Assembly: GCA_015501585.1 (NCBI GenBank)
Contig: JADNRY010000937.1
Span: forward strand, 1-21,192
Source of the DNA: Rhodocollybia butyracea
Taxonomy: Eukaryota; Basidiomycota; Agaricomycetes; Agaricales; Omphalotaceae
Direction of reading: 5' to 3'
DNA length: 21,192 nt
In this document: piece after piece, positions 8,351-19,200 of the stretch
How the letters are laid out: every line of letters begins with the position of its first letter
Position numbering within the stretch: position 1 is the stretch's first letter
Made by a program: the position numbers and the translations under genes
The notes under the pieces: model-generated
Told to the model about the DNA's origin: nothing
What the model saw: the letters and a program-made list of their open reading frames with translations, nothing else
The model's database searches: none

Positions 8351-11300
8351 ATGACTCTTCAAAAGAATCCAGGGGCTTCAACGCGAAAATCGCAGGCATG
8401 TGATGCCTGTCGTGCAAGGAAGAGTGCGTTTTTTTTAAAAAAAATTAGTATCATATCGTGCTGATTGTGAAATTGGAAATCAATAGTTAAATGTGAGGCC
8501 CCGATGCCAGGTCAACCGTGCTCAGGATGCCGTAGTGCTGAACTAGAGTGCAAATTTACTTACACACGCAAAGTACGCAGCTTTGTACTTTTATGAGTTC
8601 CGGTTGACCTATATAAAACTTAGAAACGACGACCCAATCTCGCACCTCGTTCACGGAACTACGGGGTCGATACTGCCCAAGTTCTAGTCGACAACATCAT
8701 ATCTTCTTTGGATGAATATTCTATACCTCAAGATCCCGACAGCGTTCGGGAAATGCTCATATCCTTGGCCAAATACGCTCGGTCGCTCGAGATACGAATA
8801 AATCGATCATCTAAGCTGGGATCAACAGCAGATCTACCGCTTGTAATCAGAGACTCCAGCGGATCGCCTCACTGCAGGAACAAGCTTACTTCTCCCAATC
8901 CAGGGACATTATCAGAGACCTCTGACAAGGAGGAAAGTGATGAGGATCTCTTGCAGGACTTCAGGACGCTGTCAATCGGTACGCAGGAACGCCATTTTGG
9001 CAGAAGCAGTAATTATTTGTTTCTGCACTCGGCGATGGAATACAGAGGTGACCAGATGGCAGCGAAGGGTAATGATCCGTACAAGCAGCAAATCGAGGTT
9101 GTGATGAGGCCCGAGATGTGGGTCACTGATATTGTGAGTTGTTTAACTACGCAATCAAACTTTTCTGACCTAAACTCAAGTGGAAATGGGCACCTGAGCC
9201 GCCTACACCTACCTACACCTTCCCACCGAACGATTTGCTTTTTGTTCTCATCGACATTTACTTCCATGAAATCTCCCCGTACTACTTTCCTCTTTTGCAC
9301 AGACCTACGTTCGAGCGGTCTGTGTTGGCGGGTCACACCTTGCTGATTCTAACTTTGGCGCCGTGGTACTGGCAGTGTGTGCGCTGGCTTCTAGACATTC
9401 AGACGATCCGCGCAATAAAATCAATCCACCGATTACGAACAGTTAGCAGGATGGAAATGGTTCCGCCAAATTCAACTCGTCCGGCCTAGCTTTGTTGACA
9501 CAACCTCTATTCATGAACTTCAGCTGTATTGTGTTATGTCAATCTCCTTGTCTCACAAGTCATATCCTAAATTTTCGCTTCAGCTTGCATGTTCTTTCTT
9601 GAGTTCAACTACAGTTGCTGATGCCTGCTGGCCTTTGGTCGGACTTGGCCTCCGATTAGCTCAAGAACGGGCATTCATCGCTCGAAACCGGGTAAACCCC
9701 GCACTCCAGAAAGCGAACAATGGCTCGGGCATTCTGGTGCTTGAACGGGCTTGATATTCTTATTGGCTCATCCCTCGGGCGACCGCTTGCAACAACGGCA
9801 AATGAGTGAGTGCGTGAATTATTGACTAGGCTGTTTGAACAACTCAAGTTTATTTTCTTTTCTTTCTCAGCTTTGATGTTGATCAGATAGCAGAATGTGA
9901 CGACGAGTACTGGGACAGTTCCACGGCTGCCTTTGTTCAACCGCCCGCAAAGCCATCGGCTTTATCTTTTGGGGTCTATCTTAACAAGCTTCTACAAATA
10001 GCTGCTTCCATTCAGCGAACCATTGTCAGTATCATTGGTTGAACATTCAACATCTTGCTAAACTTTTCCATGAACAGTATGCTGTCAAGCGCCCAAATTC
10101 GGACGAGTTTACATCCAAGGCAGCCAACAAGGTGCTATCGAATGGAACCAGCGCCAAGTTATCAAACATGATTCTGCTCTGAATGAATGGCTGGACTCAC
10201 TGCCCGAAAACTGTAAGTTTCTGATAACTCTGTGCTCAATCTCTCGCTATATATTTGTAGTGCGCTGGGATCCTCATCGGGGTGATGCTGTATTTTTCAG
10301 TCAGTCCGTGATGCTCCACACCACCTTCTACTTTGTTCAAACGACTCTACACAAAAAATTTGTTATGAAGGTTGCCAAGCCTCTTAATGCTGCGTCCAAT
10401 TCTGGATCCAGTCCCGAATCAGCGACATCGACCAACACCGCCAGCTCGAAGGCTCACAAGACTTTTGAAAGCCTTGGATGAGGATGAGTTTCCCATCTCT
10501 GGCTGTCTGTGCCAACGCAGCTCGCTGTTCAGTAAACATATCACAAGCACACCATCGACGTGGGTTACCTCCTCTTGGAAGTCTATACCTTAACCTTTTG
10601 GCGAACACCGCTGGTATCCTTCTTGTGGCGCTCTGGCGAAGCAAGCACTCGACTGGAGCTGGATCGGCTGCATCAAGGAAGGAGCATTCTGATCTACAGA
10701 AGTGCTTTGCGATACTGACAATATGAGAGACGAAATCAGTCATCTGGAAGGATAGTGTGAGTCCTATGATGAGTTTACGTTTACACTGACTCTGTCGTAA
10801 AGCGAAAATTTAGCGCCGGCAAATCGGAGGAGCTTGACACCGTCCCTGAGCCTCCTCATCCCAGCCGCAAGCGTAGGTCAGATGACGCCGGACACGACCA
10901 CCAAGTAGCTGGTCCGCGTCTCCGAGTTCACTTAGCTAGGTTCGTTAGGAATCCCGAGCCAAGCTATGCTTCAGGACTTTGGAGCCACAGGGACTATCAC
11001 GTCGGGGTCGCAATCTGCCTCAACCAACACTACTCTGCCGTCGTTCGATGATGCAAGGACACAAGGTTGGTTCTGCTCATTCAAGTAATTTAATGTGGTC
11101 GAGTCCTGAGTTCGGTATGATTGCTAGTCCGAATGGGACCTTGGAGAGATCTCCGCCCACGACGTGTTTGGAGTTGAAACCGTACCCGTTCTCGCTTTTG
11201 ACCACAGAAGCTATTCGAAATCAGACTCGACCACTGGAAAATAGCGAGCTAAGGAATGGGCTCTTTGATGGCGAGTAACAGCCTTTTCAAATGTCATACG

Positions 11301-11460
11301 TGAAACTCATAGATATATATAGAATTGTACCATTCCCAGAAAATTCGAATGGTACTAACGCGATTGGTTCAATTTCGATGATAACATCGACCTCGATGAT
11401 TGGACCTTGTTTATGAGAAATGTCGACGATGCATTATTTGAAGTTGGGGTCGGACGTTAG
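8351..11460 (+). pseudogene. Zn2Cys6 fungal transcription factor with fungal_trans domain, frameshifted
   Basis: ATG 8351 opens an exon reading into the zinc cluster. With introns 8424-8486 and 8573-8623 removed, the spacing is C-x2-C-x6-C-x8-C-x2-C-x6-C (Cys 17, 20, 27, 36, 39, 46), followed by the basic linker TRKKRRPN. Exon 3 ends RPEMWVTDI at 9133. After intron 9134-9180 comes WKWAPEPP and then LIDIYFHEISPYYFPLLHRP, the signature of the fungal_trans regulatory domain in XlnR-type factors. Later pieces include VLAVCALASRHSDDP, RQIQLVRPSFVDTTS, ILIGSSLGRPLATTAN, GAIEWNQRQVIKHDSALNEW and GILLVALWRSKHS, with introns at 9806-9870, 10025-10077, 10213-10260 and 10757-10802. An acidic tail (DDNIDLDDWTLF) ends at TAG 11460. 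These pieces lie in different frames: at least six to eight one-base shifts occur after about 9340. The DNA-binding half is intact. It is likely the regulator of the neighbouring metabolic genes. Confidence 0.8.
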
Positions 11461-11713
11461 AACTTAGAAGGGTTTTTGCGGAACGAGGTGAATGTCAAAC
11501 GAGTAACCCAGATTTTTTTTGAGTCGAATAATGCTTACATAAGTATTGTAATATTATAGATAATCTCTCTTGTGAGCATGTTAATTTGATGAAAGACTGG
11601 AATCCATTAATCTAAGTACAATAAATCGTGGTGTAATAAGTATGATTGGTCGCGGCTGATACTTTGCCAAGTTTTTTGCGAAGCGGATGATCAGGACGTA
11701 CCACCTTTCTCAA
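11461..11713. other. intergenic tail between convergent regulator and minus-strand gene
   Basis: AT-rich sequence of about 250 nt between the regulator stop and the presumed 3' end of the minus-strand gene. It has no frame or motif I can support and probably holds both 3' UTRs. Confidence 0.35.
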
Positions 11714-12600
11714 TCATCGCAAGCTCATAAGCCTGATTGCCCGTTCGTCCTCATATGTTTTGGATTCTAATAATTCTTCACTGCACGAGCCAACGGCCCT
11801 TGGGACAAGGTGGAGGTCCAGCTCCTTTAGGTTTGGGTATTTGTTTTTCTTTTGTCCTTTTTGAATTTGGGACAGCAAGCAACGGTTCGACAAACTCAGG
11901 CGAAAAGACGATGAAGCCAAGAGATATATGGCAATGCGGTCAATTGGGCTTGCTGCTCTGCGAAGCCTTGCATCCCTAATGTTGTCAGACATCACATATC
12001 TCCCCATTTCTTAGCTATCAGTCCGTTTTCTCGAAGTTTCTTGGCGTTGCTCGGGTATGGTAACTTTAGCTGTCTTTGCGACATGCTCGAGAAACGTCAC
12101 TATGGTAAGCAGCCTTTGTCTTCATCAACGGCTCTTTTACATAGTGCCGATTCACATAGTTGAGCAGCGATATTGGCGGACTGTGCACCCGCGTATAGCG
12201 CGAGAAAGGGTAAAATGTAGTGGATAAGGTCAGAGTCTTCCTGAGGAGCACCAAGCAACAGCTTTCGAGCGGCATCGGCGAAATATTTGTCGAGCTGGTC
12301 GTAAAGGTAGTTCGCTCATGGGAAATCGTCCGACTTGCGAGAGGAAGCTTGTATCTTCGTCTGTGAAGTTATACTAGCGACAGTGAGTAAGATATTATCG
12401 ATGAAATATAGATTTTACTAGTTATAAAGCGCTATGATTCTCGAATAAAAATCCACATCGATGGCAGGAGCCTTGCTTGTGTTGTTTGTTGAGCTTTTCA
12501 CGATGTGGTCCAAAGCGGAGTTATATAGGCCATAATGAGACAGAGAAGCTGCAGGATTGGCGTACCGTGGCAGGATAGGCAACGGAGAGGACGACGACAT
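11714..12600 (-). pseudogene. unrecognised minus-strand gene, frameshifted
   Basis: The gene starts at ATG 12600 (MSSSSPLPILPRYANPAA) and runs 60 codons to ALYN. A 45-nt intron (12418-12374 on the minus strand, GTAAAA...GCTAG) joins it in phase to NFTDEDTSFLSQVGRFP. The protein then continues one frame over as YDQLDKYFADAARKLLLG, SDLIHYILPFLALYAGAQSA and NIAAQLCESALCKRAVDEDK. Further pieces in other frames include VTFLEHVAKTAKVTIP, KKLRENGLIAKKWGDM and ASPIDRIAIYLLASSSF. The composition is that of a soluble, largely helical globular protein. I do not recognise the family. At least three frame changes are needed and the 3' end is uncertain. It is divergently arranged with the aldolase gene, about 125 nt apart, which suggests shared control. 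Confidence 0.45.
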
Positions 12601-12725
12601 GGAAGTTCCGGAGGCGCCTAAATCGTGGGAAAATTAGTCGAGCGATCCCGGGCCGGACCCTCGACAATGATGATTGGATCTGATTGGATTCTCCCCTGTG
12701 AATGTTCTGTGTTCAACCCTCCAGG
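12601..12725. promoter_or_regulatory. divergent promoter with paired CCAAT boxes and CGG/CCG half-sites
   Basis: Only 125 nt separate the minus-strand ATG (12600) and the aldolase start (about 12726). The stretch holds a tandem 10-nt repeat, TGATTGGATC TGATTGGATT (12671-12690), i.e. two inverted CCAAT boxes of the CCAATCA type bound by the HAP/CBC complex. It also holds CCGG palindromes at 12607-12612 (TCCGGA) and CCCGGGCCGGA at 12647-12657, the CGG/CCG half-sites typical of Zn2Cys6 factors. That the factor encoded at 8351 binds here is inference. Confidence 0.45.
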
Positions 12726-13870
12726 ATGCCTTTAACATTCCCTTGCAGAAGCTGATGCAGGAGAGTTAGCTGCAGGTGGCTGGCTTACTCTGCCAAGGTT
12801 CAAAATCACTGGAAAGAATTGTGCAAGTGTTTGATTTTCTTACAGCACGGATTGCTGGACTATCGCAAGAACGCCCAATGTTTGCTGGGTTTTAATGACG
12901 CAGGTATGTATTTATCGAGATCCTGATTTACACTTAAGATTGTGATAGAAATGGTTTGATCAATGGTTTGTACTAAAGTATTCTGATTCGCGGATTCAAA
13001 GCCATCGTCATACTTATATCAGACAACATCTGTATGATCTTGCAAACGTCGTCGCTGCTAACGGTGCTTCTCCGATTGTCCGTGTTCCCGCTGAAGAACC
13101 ATGGTTGATCAAGGTATCTGGAAGTTGTTCATCATTTCCCATTTAACTCTGATAACCCCTCCAGAGAGCTCTTGATGCTGGCGCTCATGGCTTGATGGTA
13201 CCAATGGCAAACAGCGCAGTAAGCCATTATTTTTCGTCAATTTTCTTTGTTGTCCTATTGTCTTTATAGGAAATTGTTCGGGGAATTGTCCGCGCTACAA
13301 AGTACCCCCCTGTTGGTATTCGGGGTTTTGGTCCAATGTTACTAGTGCGACTGGTGTTCTTGGGGGAGGTATGCGACCGCTGCCAATCGTGACCTGGTTA
13401 TCTCGGTTCAAATTGAGCATCACAGGCTGTTGAGGAGATTGAAGAAATATGTCAAGAAGGTATTGACGTTGTTTTTGTGAGCACCAATGCTATCAATACC
13501 ATCCATGGCATTCTAATGACAACTAATCATCCTGGTGATCAGATTGGTCCATTTGACCTCGCTCTTTCCATGGGCGTTGAGTTTGGTGGTGAAGCCCACG
13601 AACCGCAATCGCGAAAATCCTGGCCGCTGCGCAGAAACATAAGAAAGTCGCAGCCATGTTCTGTAAAAGTTCCAGTTCCTGTGATCAATCATCATGTTAA
13701 TTTCTGTTTCGTCTTCGATAGGTCTCAAGGTGAACAATCGGAAAGATTTGCTCAAGGGTTCCAGATGGTCTCAGTAAACTGATATAGATACTCTTACCAG
13801 TGCCTTCGCGGCAGAGTTAACGACGGCAACGGGCAAGGCTACAGAAGCAGTAATGGGATATAGCACCTGA
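12726..13870 (+). pseudogene. HpcH/HpaI-family aldolase (2-keto-3-deoxy sugar-acid / 2,4-dihydroxy-acid aldolase type), frameshifted
   Basis: Recognisable blocks in order: GELAAGGWLTLP, ARIAGLS, RTPNVCWVL, a D-A-E-x-G-L-I-N motif split by an intron at 12904-12948, LYDLANVVAANGASPIVRVP-AEEPWLIK, intron 13114-13164, RALDAGAHGLMVPM, intron 13219-13269, EIVRGIVRATKYPPVGIRGF, NRDLVISVQIE, AVEEIEEICQEGIDVVF, an intron ending near 13542, IGPFDLALSMGVEFGGEAHE, AIAKILAAAQKHKKVAAMF, and the tail DIDTLTSAFAAELTTATGKA to TGA 13870. The Arg of RVP and the acidic residues of VQIE and GPFD, the pyruvate and metal ligands of this class II family, are readable. About seven frame changes are needed in some 800 coding nt, one at the catalytic His codon. 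The family retro-aldol cleaves keto-deoxy acids to pyruvate plus an aldehyde. The start is approximate. Confidence 0.8.
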
Positions 13871-14469
13871 AACAGAGCTGTGTATATAGTAATGATCTTT
13901 TGTACAGTAAGGACTGGGCAGTAAGCACTTCCCCATCCTACAATATATTATATATGTGTGCTACTCACATGGTATTTCGTTCGAGCCTCGACAACAAAAT
14001 GGCCGGGGAAGCCAACCGAAAGGTAGCAGACGTTCCCGTGATGGTTCGGAGCTCAATTACTGGGAACACCAAGCTCATGTCATTGAGGCACTGAAATTTC
14101 TTGAATCGGATAAACTTTACGGAAAACCTCCCTGCGCTCTGGTGTCCGGTAAATTCATCTTCCCACAAGCTCTCCGACGTACCCTCTTCTTGGATGGATA
14201 TTTGGGTTGTTATTAGTTAGAGAGTCAGATCAAGTCCCGTCCCTTATTAAAACAGACTTTACAAGGACTTGAATTTGATGTGCGATCGCCGATTTCGGTT
14301 GCGGTCTTGAGTGTGTAGAAGTAACAGGAAGTAATTACTTTGCTTTTATATTGTCGTAGAGAAAGATACTACAGACCTGAACAAATCCAAGTGCAGAGTA
14401 TTCATAACCGTTGGACTGTAATGTGATAGGTGATCTTTTTTTTACTAATCTGACTGTAAAGTTGAGGTC
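13871..14469. other. intergenic region between convergent aldolase and kinase genes
   Basis: About 600 nt between the two 3' ends. Overlapping frames at 13900-14216 (plus) and 13965-14168 (minus) exist. The plus frame (for example NYWEHQAHVIEALKFLES) looks mildly protein-like but matches nothing I know and has no flanking exon. It could be a remnant of another gene. Confidence 0.35.
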
Positions 14470-15717
14470 TTATTGAGATGCGTCGACATCTTTGGCAAGA
14501 GGGATGCTTTCCATAGCCCCTGTTTTCGACGCACATACCTGCAGCCTTCAAGTACATTGCGTGATAAGCGCTTGGATGATCGAGAAAGGGTAGATCTTAC
14601 TTGAACGCATCGTTTTAGTACAGAAATGAGATGCTCTCGTTGAAGTACATCCGTCCCTCTTCACACAATCATGAGGCCCGCAACCATGTACCAGCGAAAC
14701 AATCACGGCTCCTGTAGTATACACACGTTTTTAGTTTGGCTGCAGGGAGAAATATTGGTTCCGGAAGTCCAGGGAGTTCACCCAGCAGCGACGGGACTAG
14801 GGTTAGCACTCCTGTCGCGCCAAGAGTACAAACGATGTTGGTCTTTGGTATCTGAGAATACAGCGTAGAAGAGTAGTATAAGCTGGAAGATGAGCATAGA
14901 CAGTGCTACTAATACCAGGAAGGGTGGCCTGCTGAGTAGAATCGCCAGAGATAGCTTGTACATATCGGAGGCTTCTCCTTCATTGACAATTAACCAGTTG
15001 ATTTTATCCCAAGGGACCGCCCTGAGCTCAGCATCAGAGGGCATTGGAGAGGGGTTGAAGATGGTAGAGACAGAAGCTTTTAGCGGCGCAGAGATAGGAA
15101 GGGTGTCTCGAGAGGATTTCATTTTGGAGCAAGAGATGTGTGGTGCCAGATGGAAGTGATGTTTTGGGATGCGATGTGTAATTAGCGCCTTTGAAAAGTA
15201 CTGTGGACCTGTTTTGGTATGAGGGTAGAAGATTATTGGGATAGATTTCTTACTGATACTGTTCTCACATCATCAGCAGCTGGATTATAGCTCTCCCTGT
15301 GGGTTCCTGGATAGGCAATGAGAATTCTGGTCGGCCAAAGAAGCTCCATACAGACACCACTTCGATATCAGAGACGTCTACTCCAGATTCTTTGAGGAGT
15401 TCAATGACCCAGCAGCCGTCCTCGCCAACGGCTCGACAAGGGCTACGGAGCGCCAGCTTTGACTACAGCACAGCTTGATTTGCACCCTTGCCTCCTGCAC
15501 GTTTTTATAAGCCATGAAAGATATGGTTTTCCAGGTCGAACGATGTTTTAACTATATATGTATAAGAAAGTCAGATTGTTATAACTTACCCGGACGCACC
15601 ATGGAAAAATTCGTCAATGTTTGAACGAGTAATCAGAGTTAATTATGTAGATTAGCGAGCAATAATCATATAATCGAGCCGCGAATAACATTTGTAGGTC
15701 ATCTTGTCTTTTGACAT
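14470..15717 (-). pseudogene. ribokinase-family (PfkB) sugar kinase, frameshifted
   Basis: Reading the minus strand from ATG 15717 to TAA 14470, blocks appear in family order: SNIDEFFH; a 40-45 nt intron; IVRPG; AGGKGANQAV (the PfkB signature 1 region, near 15474-15500); AVGEDGCWVIELLKESGVDV; PTGRAIIQL; KGANYTSHP; GTTHLLLQNEI; STIFNPSPMP; DKINWLIVNEGEAS (near 14969-15000); TSFVCTLGATGVLTL; LPGLPEPIFLPAAKLKT; then a damaged TTGA-G-DCFAG motif near 14697-14720 and MESIPLAKDVDASQ. Ribokinases phosphorylate ribose or related sugars with ATP. The Asn/Glu-rich NEGEA motif and GAGD-type motif are hallmarks. Roughly eight to ten frame changes are needed, including three single-base losses within about 60 nt after GANQAV and one inside GAGD. 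It is convergent with the aldolase gene. Exact substrate cannot be told. Confidence 0.8.
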
Positions 15718-16294
15718 CGCGGTAAGTTACCAACTAAAGGAAGGCGCTAATCGCTTCCAAATTAGGCGAGCGCAAAGGAGCTCAAGTAAACTTCTAGCTA
15801 GCTACCTGGAAATGAACTAGTGTGGAGGGATGTGTTTCTACTATACATCGTTGGGATGTGCAACTTGAACGGACGTCCACATCGATAGTCCTCAATAATA
15901 ATGTGCATGTGTACTTAGTTTTGACTTAGTTTCCAAAACATTTTTCAAAGGTTTTATGCCACTCAATTGCAACTCCAAGCCAACTCCAAGCTTACAGGTA
16001 TATATCCTATCTGACACATAGGCCGTCATTTAGACATTCAAGGGACCATTAAGCTTGGAGGAATGTTCCATACCAAGTGCTTGGTTTTGTTTACTCTTTA
16101 CTCTGATCTACACCACGGTAATTTCACACTCGAGTTGTTCATTCCCGCTCAATGGAATTATCAAAAGCTTTATCACTGCTAGAGTTCTCTGTAGCTGTAG
16201 CTAGCGTCAATTGCCTGTACTACTACCAGATTAATGCCAGCGCTAAAATATCTCGTAATCCAGACCACTTCTTCGACCCAAGAATGTACATCTA
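15718..16294. other. intergenic region and right junction of the block inside tuberin
   Basis: About 575 nt, AT-rich, with no supported coding. A short tandem duplication (CAACTCCAAGC, 15968-15990) and TAGCTAGC strings occur. Tuberin-like protein begins again around 16352. Nothing here looks like a transposon end or a duplicated target site relative to 7690-7800. Confidence 0.4.
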
Positions 16295-19200
16295 ATGATC
16301 TCACTTCATTCTACTTGGCCCTTTTTACCACACAATATACATCTGGCTCTAATGCCTGGCTATCGTCGACCGTTGGCAAATCTAGTTTTTGAATTTTGTC
16401 GGAGGGTTGTAGCAGGAGAGCCTGGAGACTCGGATTATTGCGACGTTGTTTGGAAAATATTGGCAGATGAAGTTGTTTTACGAATATTTGAAAACGGATC
16501 AGATGATGAAGAGTTGAAGCAAGAGACTTCTGTTGAGACTATTGTTGCATTTTTGACTGAATGTGCCAGTGCTGCAGAGCCTGGCATAGATGACGACGAA
16601 GAAGAGGGGGAACTCACAACCAGTTTCGACGTTCACGGACCATCTTCTCCTCAGACACATATCTTTGCGTCTCCGACGTTGTCGAGAGTGCAAAGTGAAG
16701 TTCATCCAGATATAGGTCCCTCCGTCTCAATCCTTGCACCCCTCGGAAGATTTTGCCGAACGACCCTCTCGAGAACCGTCTTCGAGTTCATATCCCATTC
16801 TCGCCCTTTCGTCCCTCATCTCGATATTCTCTCAACTTTGTTTTACACCCCATGCTCCACCTTCCGATCTTGACTACGTACTGCGGTACCTCCTTCGTAT
16901 TTTTCAGAGCTTCACGTCTCTTGTTATTCAAGGAAAATCTACGCGTGTTCGCATAGCGACGTTGCAGTTTCTTATGCGTCTACGCGCCGACCGCGACCAC
17001 AAAATCTACTTTCGAGACTCGGGCTATGATCAGCATGGTCAAGTTGCTGCACTATCGGCTCTAATCAACCGTACTGGCATGTCTGATTCAACCGAGACTC
17101 CTCCTCCCACTCTTGATGCCGTATCAGAACTACGCAAAGCCCGGGCCCGTGCACGAATGCCACTTCCGAGCGCGATATGCGTGGTCGAGGAGGTGGACCG
17201 TCTCAATCATTCAGCCGGAACGCAACTAGCCGAAGCAGGTCGCGTGTTGGCGCTCCCAGTATCAATCCAGTGGGAGCTGGGGCTCGACTCCGAAACAGAC
17301 CTGCCTTATGGAGAGTTCCCGAGCAGCTCCCCTTCTCCGTATCTACTATGGACACTTCCAGTGAAATATTGGGAACCTATGATCCTAGCGGACAGGTGGA
17401 GGTAACCGTCCTCCCAATATCAGAATACCTTTCTGCGCTTCTTACAACCTTGGAATCAGAAAAAAGCTGGGATATCTTGTCTTATGTGCTCTGTCACCTA
17501 CCAGTGCAACTTGCCAACAAACATCTATTTTGTGGCCTAAATCCAAGGTCTTGATATCCAAGATCCTCACCACGTTGTGTATGGGAATCCTCGAAGGCGG
17601 GAGCTTTGCTCGAAGTGTCGAACGATGGCCTAATGGTATCAAGTTGCGCGACGCTCACGGCCTCGTATATCACACGCTATCGGTGCTAGTCAGCTACAAA
17701 AAGTACTTCGACACCCAACAAAGACACTCGTTGGTCAATGTTTTCCTCGGTGGACTCAGTGGTCAACCAGCAACCATCATTTGTTGTATACATGCGCTGG
17801 CCGTCTCTGCATACGAACTTCAATCCTCTGCCATCCGATACCTGTCCGATATCCTCGAAAAACTTTCTCAGATCATGTCTAACCCGGACATGGCTGTTCA
17901 TATTCTGAGCTTTCTCTCTGTTATCGGCTCCCAACCTCCTTTGTACAGTAACTTTATTGAAAAGGATTACAAGATGGTCTTTGGTCTTGCTCTCCAGTAT
18001 CTACAGCACCATAATCGAATGAGCAAATTGGATTCGCCTGACTCACCTATGAGCTCATGGGCATTATCTCAACATGTTCGGATAATCTCGTATCATCTCG
18101 TTTATGTCTGGTTTTTAGCAGTCAAACTACCAGATAGGCCTAAATATCTCCGGTATATCACTAGACAGCTACTTCTCGCCAATGAGGGGAACGAGCAGGT
18201 CGATGATCCGACCGAAGTGTGTTTCGATTGGTTGGCCAGATACACTTACGCCAGTGCCGATCCTCGACCAGCCAATTCGCTCCTGCAGGATATAGTCATC
18301 CACCCAAATTTATCGCCTGACTCGGATGGAAAGCGGTGCTCCTCGAGTTCTGGCAGATGCTGCGAGCGAGAAGACTTGGCTTTTGGGGAATTCTGTCGTG
18401 ACAATCCGAGCGTTGAAAAAACTCGGCTGGATTGAGATACTCTCGCGGAGACCTTCTGGGTACACAAAGTTTTTGGGAAGGCTGGAGAACGTTCCGTTAG
18501 TCGGTCCCGGAGACGTGGACCCAGACATGCTCACCGTTCCAGCCATCCATCTGATGGATCGTGAATTTTCTAGAGCTCATAGGCCAGATACGGAAGAGGG
18601 TGAAATGGAAGAGGTGAGTATTTAAACTTCGTTTCCCGGGTCTATTTAATAAAATACTCCAGAACTACGAGGAACAGCAGCGTCTAGTAGGTGACCTATT
18701 TAGGACGAGTAGAAGACGATCAAGAGGAGCCTGTCCGACCGGACCCGCTGTCTGGGTATGTTTGGAGTGGTACAGCACCATCTCAAAGGCGTAAAGACGT
18801 TACTATCGACCCTTCCTTCTTCCCTCTGCAACTATCCTCGTACCCGGATCGTCTGGGCCCGTCGAATGTACGCATGCTCGTCGACTCGGCTGCTGTCTCC
18901 AAATTCACTGCCAACCTAGACCGGGTACCTGTTATCGACACTCATAAAGTGGGAATCATGTATGTTGCGCGCCCGGCCAAAACCACCGAGGTCGAGATTC
19001 TACGCAACACACACGGGTCTCCTGCTTATACCCGGTTTCTCGAGGGCTTGGGTCGCTTAATCAACCTACGCGGACAGATTGATGTCTACGCTGGCGGACT
19101 CGATCCTGGTGAGGACGGCGAATACGCCTATGCATGGTGGGATGATATAGGGCAGATTTTGTACCACACTGCGACAATGATGCCTTGTCATCCCCACGAC

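Noticed and set aside
8410..8500. Truncation of the zinc cluster at KSAFF, as if the finger were incomplete
   Set aside because: A GTGCGT...AATAG intron (8424-8486) restores C-x6-C with K-I-K-C, so the six-Cys cluster is complete.
12949..12960. His-to-Asn substitution in the aldolase catalytic motif
   Set aside because: The phase across the intron shows a missing base at that codon rather than a clean substitution, so the residue cannot be assigned.
13900..14216. Overlapping plus frames between the aldolase and kinase
   Set aside because: They are mildly protein-like but have no recognisable domain, and a competing minus frame exists. Kept only as an intergenic note.
7740..16294. Block as a DNA transposon or Starship-like element
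   Set aside because: No transposase, tyrosine recombinase, terminal inverted repeats or target-site duplications were seen.
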